From Antedon mediterranea (Eukaryota > Echinodermata > Crinoidea > Comatulida > Antedonidae), in the NCBI RefSeq assembly GCF_964355755.1, contig NC_092675.1, forward strand, positions 15,391,312 through 15,455,311: a stretch of DNA of 64,000 nt, written 5' to 3'. Every line of letters begins with the position of its first letter. The stretch's first letter is position 1. The notes beneath the pieces are model-generated. The model was not told the origin of the DNA, did not search any database, and saw nothing but the letters and a program-made list of their open reading frames with translations. Of the stretch, positions 46,186-58,431 are shown piece after piece. The position numbers and the translations under genes are program-made.

Positions 46186-46982
46186 CATGCCAGGAAGCGA
46201 TTTTTTTTTTTCGTACATAAGTTGGGGACCCCTCATGAAACGTCACAAAATAAACATGAATAATTCATCAGTTAAATTTGTTGTTCTGTGTGCACCCAAG
46301 CGTATAGCAACAAGTGATTACAACTGCGATACAAGTCTTTCTAGGCCTAGGATTCTAGGTCAATTTACATGATTGCCTTCGCGCACACTTCTTCACACAC
46401 CACTATGCAAAATGTGTCGAGGCAAATTAGTAGTACCGTAATTGGACAAAGAAAGCTTAGACCTATGAGAATGTGTATAATTTGTGTACTGTAATTTTTT
46501 ATTTCTGCTATTTTAAAAATGCGCGTATATGAACACATGACATGAAAGAATAAGAATAAAAAGAATAAAAAATGTACATACTGTATTTTTGTGTAATGTA
46601 ATTGATTAATTTTGCTGACTTAATACTCAAACTGTGTCATACCATGGAGTAACCTAACACACACACACGTCACACACAGACTACTAGAATAGATTACAAT
46701 AGACTAATAATTAGGCTTAATAGTATTAATATAAACTATAATTTTAACACGTAATTCTAAAGGCTGATTATTTCGACAATCCACACAAAATGCCGCTATT
46801 CTTTTATATCGCACGCCGCAACCACAGCGGAGATAGTATCGCAGTTGTAATCACTTGTTGCTATACGCTTGGGTGCACACGGAACAACAAATTTAACTGA
46901 TGAATTATTCATGTTTATTTTGTGACGTTTCATAAGAGATCCTCAACTTATGTACACAAAAAAAATCGCTGCCAGGACATGC
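46186..46982. mobile_element. Fold-back element with 147-bp inverted arms
   Basis: Arms 46,186-46,332 and 46,836-46,982 are reverse complements with about 90% identity by eye (GATTACAACTGCGATAC, GCAACAAGTGATT, AATTCATCAGTTAAATTTGT, ACATAAGTTG). The 503-bp centre has no ORF. The outermost 10 bp fit less well. Confidence 0.85.
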
Positions 46983-47016
46983 AGCAGTCAGTCAGAGACT
47001 CTCTAAGCGGTTTTGA

Positions 47017-47550
47017 CACATTCTTAAAGTGGCTTTGGCCCTAGATTTCAAACTTAAGAATGATGAATCCTTAATCAGTATGTTCAAAAGTATGTGTAGT
47101 GTGAATTTTGTTGACGTACTCAAAATACTAATTAAATGTCTAATTATCACTAATTAAGGGCATTCTTAAGTTAATTTAGCACAGGAATGGTCATTTAAGA
47201 ATTACAGATTTATCATTTTGATTCCTGATAGGTCAAAGAACATTTTTAAATTGGTTTGGTCGATGTACAGTACTTAAAATATTAATTAAAATTGAATTTA
47301 ATTATTTTCATCTTTGACCCATTCTTAAGTGGCTTTGGCCCTGGATTTTAAACTTAAGAATGGTGAATCCTTAATCAGTATGTTCATAAGTATAATGTGA
47401 TGTGAATAAATGCTAATTAAATGTCTAAATGTAAATTTAGCACAGGAATGGTCACTTCTTAAGAATTATGGATATTGATTCCTGGTAGGTCAGAGAACAC
47501 TTTAGAATTGGTTTGTACTCGGTATGCTAATTAAATCCAATATAGGGGTA
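47017..47550. repeat. Tandem duplication, about 300-bp unit
   Basis: CATTCTTAA.GTGGCTTTGGCC at about 47,019 and 47,319, AATCCTTAATCAGTATGTTC in both, and TTTAGCACAGGAATGGTCA in both. The second unit is shortened. Confidence 0.82.
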
Positions 47551-47850
47551 ATTTGGGTGGTTCCCACTTAAAATTGAACAGGACCCGTCACTTGAGAATT
47601 GCCATTTCTGGGTCCCAACCATGGCTTAGGTCCATCTCGGCCGCCGACAACCTCGGCCGCCGGTTACAGAACGCGATATTGTATGGAGCGCCAAAAGTGC
47701 CTGTTACTGTATGATATTGTAATAGTGACGACGTGGAATTACAGTCGAAGCGGCCGCCAACCAAAGCGGCTGCTAGTTCAATAACGGTAATCTGTATGGA
47801 ACGCCCTGTGCGCTTTGATTGTCGTTGTTTTGTAATCTTAGATATATAAT

Positions 47851-48430
47851 GCAATACTGTAGAAAGATTCGATAGTATGTAAATGAGATATAAAGATTCG
47901 GCAATACCGTACGTAAATTATTAATGCAATACTGTATAAAGATTCGATAGTATGTAAATGAGATATTAAGATTCGGCAATACCGTACGTAAATTATTAAT
48001 GCAATACTGCATAAAGATTCGATAGTATGTAAATGAGATATAAAGATTCGGCAATACCGTACGTAAATTATTAATGCAATACTGTATAAAGATTCGATAG
48101 TATGTAAATGAGATATTAAGATTCGGCAATACCGTACGTAAATTATTAATGCAATACTGCATAAAGATTCGATAGTATGTAAATGAGATATAAAGATTCG
48201 GCAATACCGTACGTAAATTATTAATGCAATACTGTATAAAGATTTGATAGTATGTAAATGAGATATTAAGATTCGGCAATTACCGTACGTAAATTATTTA
48301 ATGCAATATACTGTATAAAGATTTGATAGTATGTAAATGAGATATTAAGATTCGGCAATACCATACGTAAATTATTTAATGCAATACTGTATAAAGATTT
48401 GATAGTATGTAAATGAGATATAAAGATTAT
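47851..48430. repeat. Minisatellite, 75-bp unit with 150-bp higher-order pattern
   Basis: GCAATACTG recurs at 47,851, 47,926, 48,001, 48,076, 48,151 and 48,226, every 75 bp, then with small indels to about 48,425. Units alternate CTGTATAAAG/GATATTAAG with CTGCATAAAG/GATATAAAG, so the true repeat is 150 bp. The 168-codon minus ORF with a 25-residue period results from the unit being a multiple of 3. Confidence 0.93.
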
Positions 48431-51400
48431 TTTTATACTTATGCATACTGTGGCAGATTATATCATATCTGTGTCGTTAACAACATACTATTCGATCACC
48501 TTATTTTTATTTCTACTGTATTTTATTTATATCCGTAATGTAGGATAATATTAAGTTTATAATGATTATTGTTGAGGCACATCACGTGTATATTTTATTT
48601 CTAATGTTTAAAATAGTTTTTAATAAAATGATCATTATATGCGAGTTACTGAAATAAACCCCCGAATAAGCCATATTGGAGATGCGCCTTCTATGATCGT
48701 GCAGCTGTTTCCCATAACAATACGTTATTTTGGTGACGGGGTTTCCCCTTTTTAAAAAAAATGCACTTGTTAGTGTGTCAAATCATGGACAAAACACGTA
48801 CGATCGTTGTCCATGGCCAGGTAAAGATGACGTCTATTACTAATAACCATACGTTTGAAACGTCTATAGGAGGCTTCTTGCACGTGTTTTTGTGAAACAA
48901 TCCAATGAGCTATGCTCGACGCTATTATGAGATCATGTTCCGAATATGAGCACTGTTTCTATAATTTGACAGTAGGATTTATACATAATTTACGTATATA
49001 CGTCGACGATACTATAGATTTTAATTTGAAAAATCTTTTATTTCTTCATTTATAATAATCATTTAATGTAAATAATTAAGTGCAAGTTAGTGTCTCACAT
49101 TCATACGCTGTTCGTAAATCTAAATGTTTAAATATCAGTACAGATTACCTCTTTGAGAATCGTGTCCACCTTATTATCCATACATTATTCTCACATCTAT
49201 CATTAATTGTACATCATAGTCCTACTGTAGGGCCGGTAGATTGATTTATAACGGCATAGTATCTACATATTTTATTATTATCCCAAAACCATGCTGCTCA
49301 CTTCAAAGTGGCGGATATCGAATGCAAAAATCATCATCCATGCATCATCTTCCTTTATTGCATAAACCTCCTAAGCCACCCCTAAGCTGGTATAGAACGA
49401 GTTTCATAATTAACTGTGATTAACCGATATCAAACGTAACTAATATGATAAAAAGCGTATCTAGCGGCGCTCCATACAAAATACCGGATGTTGATTTTAT
49501 CGCGACCGATTTCAAGCGCGACCGATTTCAAGCGCGACCGATTTCATCTGACACCTTTAGGGGTATCACAAATAATATTTTTTTAAAGTTAGCCAGCTTT
49601 AGATATAAAATAAATCGAATAGTAAAATATATTGATATTGATTGATATCACTACTAACTACTAATTTATTAATCTGAAAAATTTAGAAAAAAAGCACCAC
49701 GATAAGCGCTTAAAGCACTCAAAAGGTTAAAAGTCAAGGTCATTGTAAACAAATTTTCAACAAAAAAAAGAGTAAATCGAATTTACATGCGCAGTTTGCT
49801 GTGCATGAATCGTAACAACAAATTATACAAAATACTCACAACTTTTTTTTAAAAAATATGCTTCTAAATATATAAAAACAATTGTTGAAGTTAGTTTGAA
49901 AATAAAATTCGAAAATATAACCGTTTTTCGAAGCACGCTGTTCGAAACGCGACAGGCGCGTTGAATGAATCTAGGCCTAAACATACAACGTAAAATCGTC
50001 TAAAATCCATCTTTATTTCTAATAATCACTATTTTGAAGCTTGTATACAATAAATGTATAATAAATAAAGATTATGTATCAGTTACAGTGTCTAAATCGT
50101 CATATTTCCATGTAAAAATGTGATTTTTCTACCGGAGAAAAGTCGTGAAGATGTCCTCACGAGGGCCGCGCCATATTGTTTACCTTTGATTGTAATATGA
50201 ACCCTGACATGTCAGATGCATTATGGGTATGAAATATTTGTTCAAATTCTGCGCAAAGGTCAGTTTATTGAAGCATAACTTTTGACAAACATTTTGATAC
50301 CAAACTTGTTTTAATTTCATAAGTTTTCGACGCATTTTCGTCAAATTTTCTGCAAGCTACACGTCTAAAACAGCGGACTAAGCTCCCGAGGGATGCCGGT
50401 GCGCGTGGGAATCGCGAATTCCAAGTCGCTTTCGGGATGTTTTTTTTAACATTCCCGGTGAACAAACAGCGGCGAGGACGCTCTCGGGGCGGCTCCCGAT
50501 AGGCCTAGGCCCCATATGGTCATCGTCGGATGAGTCAGTCTACTAATTTCTTCATAATTTCGAAACCGGTCATTCATAATGGTCAAGTTTGGTCTTATTT
50601 TGAAGAGAAGAAATAGGTTCTGATGAAGAGATGAGTTTTATTATGAAATATTTATTAATTTTTGTGCATTTGGTAGTCAAAGATAAATTACAAATTTTTA
50701 ATAATTTTCCTAAAATATTTCTAAAATTTGCATAATCCATACTCCGCCAAAATAAGTTGTAACACAAATTTGATAACATATTTGGAAATAAAATGTCCTT
50801 TGAATTATTTTTGTTTTTTAATTTTTTTAATGTCTGTGTTTAGAAAAAAAGTTAGGGTTAATTATATGACATATGCTTTTTGGGTCCCAGGGGAGCAAAA
50901 TAAACTTAGGGGTCAATGGGTTAAAACAATAATTAAAAGTTAATTAATGAATTTATTAATTAGTATACATGTAGAATACGTGCGTATGCGCTGCATTACA
51001 TTTTAATTACTCGCAATACAAGCATCGGTGGCGTGCCATACAATTCGGCTTTTTAATCTGGCAGCCGAGATGGATCTAACCCCCAACCATACCCCATAAT
51101 ATCTACATACTCCACACCTCAAACCTTTTGTAGGTACTAACATTGCTAAAGAAAACCTTCTGGGCTCCCAGACTAGTTTGCTAGCACACACTATGGAGTG
51201 ACATTTCAGGCGAACAATCTAGGTACCATTTATCATGAAATTTACGTGCAAGAGTACAATTTCTGGACTTACCTATCTGTCTCGTACAACTCTTTACCAA
51301 AGAATAATTATAATTATATAACAAGAATGAGTATTCCGCGATTTTTGCATGAGAAATTTGTAACAGAGAGCTCCAGAGAGTGATGCCCGCCCTCATAAGG

Positions 51401-52116
51401 GCGGATGTATACATACTAAATAAGACTTCATTTAATAGATATTATACATGTCACATTAAATAGAATTATGATAATAGTTTTTGCAATTGTAAACTATCTT
51501 AGAATGCATATTTATTAACAAACTAGTGTACATTCACTTTTACAGACAATTATTTACTAACATGCTAAGTTAGTTCACAAAAAAGGCTTAACACAGCAAC
51601 ACCAAAAATCAACAAATCGTTACTCAGCACGGCCTATTCTTTACCATTGCCGTGTACTACTCTACGCCCGGTAAATTAAGTATTGTTTTTATGATATAAA
51701 TTAGTATAAAATACATGTTATTAATAGGACAAAATGTTAAATATCATTAACATTTATTTGTTTTACCAGAAACAAGTTAAATATAGGAATATTATTAAAC
51801 TATCCTTCGTGAAAACGCGTAAACACCAACACGCCCGGTCACGCTATCGTAGCGCCCGGTTGATAAAGCAAACTGTTTATACGGCAGTTTTTACTAAATA
51901 AATTGCATAAAACGAACAATTAAATATCCAAATAGTATTTAACATGATGTTGGCATGTAGTTGATAACATTTTTTATCATGAAAATACTACCGGTGGTCT
52001 AGCCTTTGATTATTGAAACCGTCACAAAAAGTTGTATACATCCCAGATACATCCACACTTATGGCGGCGCCCTACCACATGGACAATATTATTGTTACAG
52101 GGTAAATCGCGGATTA
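48431..52116. other. Intergenic sequence, no gene recognised
   Basis: No splice-bounded peptide or known element recognised. Short features: GCGACCGATTTCAA repeated three times at about 49,500-49,550, and a C+G-rich patch with several CpGs at 50,360-50,510. A tract at 50,960-51,190 has a word (GGCAGCCGAGATGGATCTAA) similar to 47,630-47,650 in reverse. Confidence 0.4.
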
Positions 52117-52471
52117 CTCATTCTTATTTATTTATTTATTTATTTATTTGGAATTACACCTTTAGATCGGTGGCACACTTAGCACAAAGGTGCACCCTTC
52201 AACAATATAAAATATAACAATTAACAGAAAAGTAAAAAAGGCAAAAGCAACTATCAACCCCTATCCTACCCCCCCCCCCCCCCCAATTTACATCGATACA
52301 TACAGTAGATCATTACTTTACACAATGAATACAAAACAAGATATAGTAAAAGTGTATAAAATAAAATAAAATCAACGGATAAACATAGCTTATTACGAAA
52401 AACCCCCAACTCCCCCCCCCCCCCCCCCCCACTTTTTCAATTTACTTAATGTAGCAATGTAGATAACATAG

Positions 52472-53356
52472 TTATTGAGTCATGGAATTCAGTGAATCAT
52501 TTCGAAATTGCCATGCTTGTTTTAGGTATCTTTTACAAAAACTATCCAAAATATTTTCACACTCTTCATCAATTAAATTATCTGAGTATCCCAAAATATA
52601 TTTAAGTTTGTCATTTTCAGGAGAAGTATAAAAAGTATCAAACATATCTTTGCTGCCATTTCTATACATATCCACATATAAATTAAATAATTCCTGATTA
52701 CGTATATTATTTAAAGCTGGACAATTAAGGATGAAATGATGGATGTTTTCGTCCGAATTTGTACCGCACAATTTACATTTTTTATTATTATCAATATTCC
52801 AATTTGCAGTTCTATCATTCAAAGGTAGAGTATTTGAACGAGCTTTAAATTTTAATGCAGCACCTTCAAAATTAGTTTTATCAATTAAGTAATTTTCAAG
52901 TCCAGGTTTTGATTTTAATGTTTCATAGATGTGGAGACTTGATTTATTTTGTAATTCAATTCTCCATTCATCTATCATTATATAGTTAAGTTTTCTTAAG
53001 ATTTCAGAAATTGGAAAGTAGACTTCTTTATAATTTGAGAGAGTGGTGAAAATATTTTTGGATTCACAATTACACTTCAAGAGAATATCGTTTATACAAG
53101 ATAGAAGCTTATACCTTAAGTCTTTAAATTCACAATTAAGTTGTAGCATTCCAATAAACATAATTTTTGGCCATCGATAGTTTTCCATCTTTATAATTCT
53201 ATGGAAGTATTTCATACGAAGAGCGTTATGAATCTCGTTAATTGGAGACCAACCAAGCTCTCCATATAAGGCGACACAAGGTGTATTTCGAGGTGCTTTT
53301 AAGATATAACGCGCCATTTGGAGCTGGAGACGCTCTAGTTTATCTATATCTATTCT
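52472..53356 (-). pseudogene. Outer LINE ORF2, 3' part
   Basis: Continues the outer RT protein after the insertion: RIDIDKLERLQLQMARYIL, NTPCVALYGELGWSPI, and near the end CKLCGTNSDENIHHFILNC, a zinc-knuckle-like C-terminal motif found in many LINE proteins. Ends at TAA 52,472-52,474. About 295 codons without a break. Confidence 0.88.
53341..53356. repeat. Target-site duplication, 3' copy
   Basis: TATCTATATCTATTCT, identical to 58,416-58,431. Joining the outer LINE across one copy restores its protein frame. Confidence 0.93.
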
Positions 53357-53727
53357 TTTTTTTTCTCTCTTTTGTGGCGAAAACACCACTTTTATTCACA
53401 TTCATATTATCTCATATTACATAAAATCGTATTATTTAACTTGTAAATGTCGTTACAGTTCATAAGTAACATTTTTACATATATGAATTCTGTATTACTC
53501 CTTTTTTCATTAATTTTCGTATATTTTGTTATACACTTGACAGGATCATCATTGTCATCTATCCCGTTTTAAAATAGTTCACACATTTTCATTTGTTTGT
53601 TTTCATTTTACAACCCGGATTATACAATATATTTATATACATGATAAAAAAAAACAATAATAACTCAGTACCACCAGTAACCCGTATCACTGTAATTCTT
53701 TTTCGGTTAATCGTATCAAATTAGAAA

Positions 53728-56700
53728 TTATATTATCATAATCTTATTTCTTAAAGCTACCCATTTTTCTATACTTGTTTCTTTATTGTTATATGTTTCA
53801 CATTCAATGTTATATAACATATTGCTTTTAAATGAATTCCATAAAGATTTACCCACTGGCTTATTTAGTGCAGATAACATTTTTATTCTATAAATAGTAA
53901 ATGCTGCAAAAGTGTAAATATAATCTATTAGCTTATCTCCCGTTCCTAGTATTAATTGTTTAAATGATATATTATTGTGATTTAAACTTACAAAGATACT
54001 AAGCATTTTCCTCCAATATTTCTGAATAAATCTACAACTAAAAAACAAATGATTTTCATTTTCAATTTCTCCACATTTGTCACACGTTTGTGTTTCATTA
54101 ACTTTCCACTGATACAGCCGTTTGTTGGTAGGCAGTATTCTATGTAACATCTTATAATTGAATTGTGCTAGTTTCTTATCTTTCATTTTACATACTTTCC
54201 GTAACCAAGAAGTTTTCCAATCAATGTTGTTATCATTGAAGTACTCTTCCCATTTTAGTTGTGACATTGGAATAATGAAATATTCTTTCACAAACCATGA
54301 GTATATTAGTTTGGTAGTATTAATCTCATACTTGGTCCCAACTAATTCATCATTATCATCACAATTGAAAATATCTACCTCCTTAATAATACGTTTCCAT
54401 TGAATTGGTATTGCCTTAATAATGCACAAATACTCATTTAACCAGTTTGTTTTACATTGTAGTTTCACCAGTATTTCGTTTGATGTTAAAAAAGTGTTCT
54501 TATTAACAATGTCTTTAATACTGATAATGCCACTGTCAATCCAATGCTTGTAGAAAAGCGATTTTTTTTTAGTTTAACGTAATGGTTTCCCCACAGTTGC
54601 TCATTCATTATATCGTTATAAGTTTCAGGGTTTTTTTTAGAGATTCTGTTATAATTTATGTAGGCTTTTATCATATTTTTGTAAAACAGTGGAATTTTAT
54701 CAGAATTAACATCAATAATGTTATAACATGACATATTAAGTAAAACATTAACATCACATATTTTTTTAATATAATACATTGGAATATTTTTCCATTTAGC
54801 ACCATCATCATTCATAATTCTTTTTAACCAGCCACACATGAGTGCGTTAACATGAAAAGTAAAATCAGGCATTTTAATGCCTCCCATCTCAACATCACCA
54901 ATTAGAGTTTTTCTTTTTATCTTTTCCCTTTTATTGTTCCAAATAAAATTATATATTAGATTTGTAACTTGTGTATATACATATTTTGGAACATCAGTGA
55001 TATTTGCAGCATATGTTAATTTAGATAGTGCAAGAATTTTCAGGATTATTATTCTACCAAAAATTGAGAGATTTCTAGCATTCCATTGTTTTAAAGTCTT
55101 TTCTAGCTCTATTAATTTAACATCCCAGTTTTTTCTGGTACATTCTTCTGTATTATATCCTACATATATGCCTAAAATTTTGATCGGGTGTTTTACCCAA
55201 TTTAATTCTAAAGGTCTATCTATTCTGTTCTTCCATTTACCAATCCAAAAAGCATTGGTTTTTTTTTTATTTAGTGTCATTCCAGATACTTCACAAAAAC
55301 GTTCAATTACACTGACTGCTGACTTAATACTTTTGTCATTACCAACATACAAAACAGTATCATCGGCTAATTGGCTTATTCTAGCTTCTATGTTATTTTC
55401 ATTATTTGGAAGTTTAATACCCTTATAGTCATCTTTGTTTCTTATTCTAGATGCCATTACTTCAACCACTAAAATGAATAACAGAGCAGATAGAGGACAA
55501 CCTTGTCTAATACCTCTTTCCATTTTAAAATTGTTTGAAACCCAACCATTGTTAACTGTGACACATTCAACGTTATTGTATAATACTTTTACCCAGTTAC
55601 AAAAGAACATTCCAAAGTTAAACTTTTCTAGAACATTGAACATAAAATCTCTACTAATAGAGTCAAAAGCCTTCTTAAAATCTACGGTAATTATTGCCCC
55701 TTCGATACCATTACACTCTGTATAATAAAGCAGGTCTTCTATTAACCGAATGTTTTCACCAGCGAAACGGCCTTTTATATAACCTTTTTGGTCTGAACTT
55801 ACTATTGATTTAATAACCATTTTAAGTCTGTTACTTAATACATGTGCAAGAATTTTGTAATCGGTGTTTAAGAGGGTAATGGGACGCCAATTATTCAAAT
55901 TTTCTCTTTCTCCATCCTTGAACAAAAGGGTGATTACACCTCGTTTTTGCGAAAAGGATAATTCTTGAGAATTATAACTTTCATTTAACGCATCGCAAAT
56001 TAAATGTTTAATATTATTCCAAAAGAACACATAAAATTCAACACTTAGACCATCCGATCCAGGTGTTTTATTTTTTTCCATCATTGAAATGGCCTTTTTA
56101 CATTCATCAATAGTGACGTAACCTTCACAATTTTCTTTTTCTATTTCTGAAAGCTTGTTTATAGTAGAATTACAAAGGTATTTATTAATTTTTCCAGGGT
56201 TTATAACATTTTTTGCGTATAAACCTTCGAAATGTTGTATTTGTTCCTTTAAGATATCAATTGGGCTCGTTGCTAAGCTCCCATCTTTAGTAATTAAAAT
56301 TTTTATGTGTTTCTTTTTACTTTTGGATCTTTCTAACCCAAGAAAGTATTTTGTATTCCGCTCGCCTTCCTCTATCCATTTTACTCTGGACCTAATTTGC
56401 GCGCCTTTTGCTTCTACATTATAAATGTTTTCAAGCTCTATTTTTTTGTTTTCAATTTTATTTTCAATGGTTATATCACAATTTTGAGTATTCATAATTG
56501 TTTCATTTAAGTTTTTTATTTGTTTTTGTAATTTTTCTTTCTTTTTATTCTGGTTTTTATTTTTTTGTTTTCCGTATGCAATTGAAAATTCTTTTATTTT
56601 TGTTTTTACAAGCTCCCATAACAAACTTGCACTTACAGGTTCTCTATTATTTTTTAGTATTGAAACATCAATTATTTTAATTACTAATTTTGTAAATGTT

Positions 56701-57473
56701 TCATCTTTCAGAAAGCTATTGTTGAACATCCATAAACCAGGACCGCGTATTTTTTCATGCAAATCTATTTTAATTGATACCGCCTGGTGGTCTGTGAGAA
56801 TGGCTGGACGAATGTCACAGGCTAAAACATCTCCATTTGAAAAGAGATCTTCTGATATTAACCAGTAATCCAGCCTACGGAAAATGTTGTTAAATCTCTT
56901 ACGCCACGTAAATTGTCGCTTATTCATGTTTTTGGATCTCCAAATATCATTTAAATTTAAATTTTTTATTAGGTTTTTAATCGTAAAAACAGATTTATCA
57001 GACCTATTTGCGCTACCTTTTTGGTCAATGTCACTATTCATGATGCAATTCAGATCTCCACCTAGAATGATAGAATTACCCTTCCCTCCATCAAAGTCAT
57101 TGTAACATTTGTGTATGGTCCTAAAGAATGCACTTCTATTTTTGCTTTCATTAGGAGCATACATATTTATAATGTCCAATTCCTTTTCATTTATCATTAA
57201 ATTAAGAAATATATATCTTCCATCAATATCAGTTAACTTTTTAACAATTTTGCATTCAAGACCTTTTCGTAATAGTATCGACACTCCTCTACTATGTGAA
57301 TTACCTATACTATGGATCGCTTCACCTTCCCAAACAAAGTTTGATTTATTAATAATCTTATTTGTTAGATGGGTTTCCTGAAGCAGACATATATCCGCTT
57401 TTTGATCTTTTACCCATTAGAATAGTTTTTGTTGCTTATTTATATTTCTAGCTCCTCTAAAGTTTAGTTTCAT
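53728..57473 (-). pseudogene. ORF2 of the inner LINE: APE endonuclease and reverse transcriptase
   Basis: Nicks target DNA and copies the element RNA at the nick. Starts MKLNFRGARNINKQQKLF at 57,473; codon 19 is TAA (57,417-57,419). The endonuclease continues with DICLLQETHLT, IILGGDLNC, RRLDYW and ILTDHQAV. RT: TPGSDGLSVEFY, FKDGERENLNNWRPITLLN, VDFKKAFDSI, RGIRQGCPLSALLFIL, and catalytic QLADDTVLYVG. A one-base change in a run of nine T (54,562-54,570) shifts the frame. The rest (to 53,728) carries LHRILPTNKRLYQW and the zinc motif CDKCGEIENENHLFFSC. About 1,240 codons in all. WRPI.LLN and this C-terminus place it in the Tx1 branch of L1-like elements. Confidence 0.9.
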
Positions 57474-57548
57474 ACAATGTAAATTCATAAGATTAGAGTA
57501 AAGAGCTTCCTAGGGAAATTACAATATTTAGAATACATATTATTAAGA

Positions 57549-58413
57549 TTAAATTACTTGTTTTTGTTTCTCTTTCTTAAATTTTTTTTTTTCAATACTC
57601 TTTGTTTTTTCTTCTGTCCTGCCTTCATTTCCGGACTGTTCCTTCAGATCTCTCGCTGCTTTCTTGTTTGTGCTAACACTTTTACTTTTTTGCATACTTT
57701 TTTCAAAGTAGTCAGTTACCTTCTTCTGTTCATGCTCCTCTCTTTCCCCAACTTCCTGCTCCTCTCTTTCTTCAGCTTTCTGGTACTTTCTTCCCGGTAC
57801 TTCTTGTTCCTCTCCTTCTTCAACTTCCTCCTCCTCTCTTTCGTCCACTTCCTGCTCTTCTCTCTGCTCCTCTCTGTCATCATCTTCCTGCTCATTTTGG
57901 TTTGTGTGTTGTTCTATAGTGATCACACTTGTTTCTTTCTGCGCATTTTCATCATCCGATGATTCACTACTTCCATCAATACTAAACACTTCATCATGTG
58001 TTTCTGTATCAGATTGTACCGTAGCTCTTTTCCCGTAGTGGTTATCGTTAGCATTACTATTTTTTGGGTTTTCAAAGTTAAAAACCGATTCCCAAACTTT
58101 ATTAATGTATGCACCAGGTGAACCAGATGATGATACATTATGCGCTTCAACATTACATCTGTCCCTAGTATGCCCTGGTAAATGACACTTGAAACAGATT
58201 ATATCAGCTTTGCATTGAAAAGCTAAATGCCCAGTCTTTGTACATTTGTTGCATTTCACTTCCTGACCGTCATGAAAAGCCCGTGCTCTAAAACCATTTA
58301 TTATTATTTGTCTTGGTATAGGCAATTTTAGCTTTTCTACAACGACAGCTCTGTCACCGTTTAGCCAGCTGGTTAATTGGCCATTAACCCTTATTTTTAG
58401 CCTTGTAACATCT
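57549..58413 (-). CDS. ORF1 protein of the inner LINE (C-terminal part)
   Basis: RNA-binding ORF1 protein of a Tx1/L1-like element; it coats the element RNA. The open frame begins at the truncated 5' end (DVTRLKIRVNGQLTSWLNGD; first ATG 58,325). Two CCHC zinc knuckles follow: CNKCTKTGHLAFQC and CFKCHLPGHTRDRC. Then comes a Ser/Asp-rich stretch, a very acidic imperfect repeat (units like EEREEQEV, about residues 130-200 of the ATG form) and a Lys-rich tail ending KKEKQKQVI. The N-terminal part is missing. It lies 76 bp upstream of the ORF2 start. Confidence 0.85.
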
Positions 58414-58415
58414 CC

Positions 58416-58431
58416 TATCTATATCTATTCT
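58416..58431. repeat. Target-site duplication, 5' copy
   Basis: TATCTATATCTATTCT, identical to 53,341-53,356, 16 bp. Confidence 0.93.

Larger units (their letters stand above)
53357..58415 (-). mobile_element. Inner LINE, Tx1/L1-like, nearly intact
   Basis: 5,059 bp between the 16-bp duplications. From 5' to 3' on the minus strand: the C-terminal part of ORF1 (58,413-57,549), a short gap, ORF2 with endonuclease and RT (57,473-53,728), a 3' UTR and a short A-rich end (GAGAGAAAAAAAA at 53,357-53,369). The 5' end falls inside ORF1, so the copy is 5'-truncated. Only two lesions are visible in ORF2. Confidence 0.9.

Noticed and set aside
47773-48279. 168-codon minus-strand ORF with a 25-residue repeat
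   Set aside because: Direct result of the 75-bp minisatellite whose unit is divisible by three.
54877-55428. 183-codon plus-strand ORF
   Set aside because: Antisense shadow of the inner LINE RT.
57558-57962. 134-codon plus-strand ORF rich in Phe and Leu
   Set aside because: Antisense shadow of the acidic/Lys-rich ORF1 of the inner LINE.
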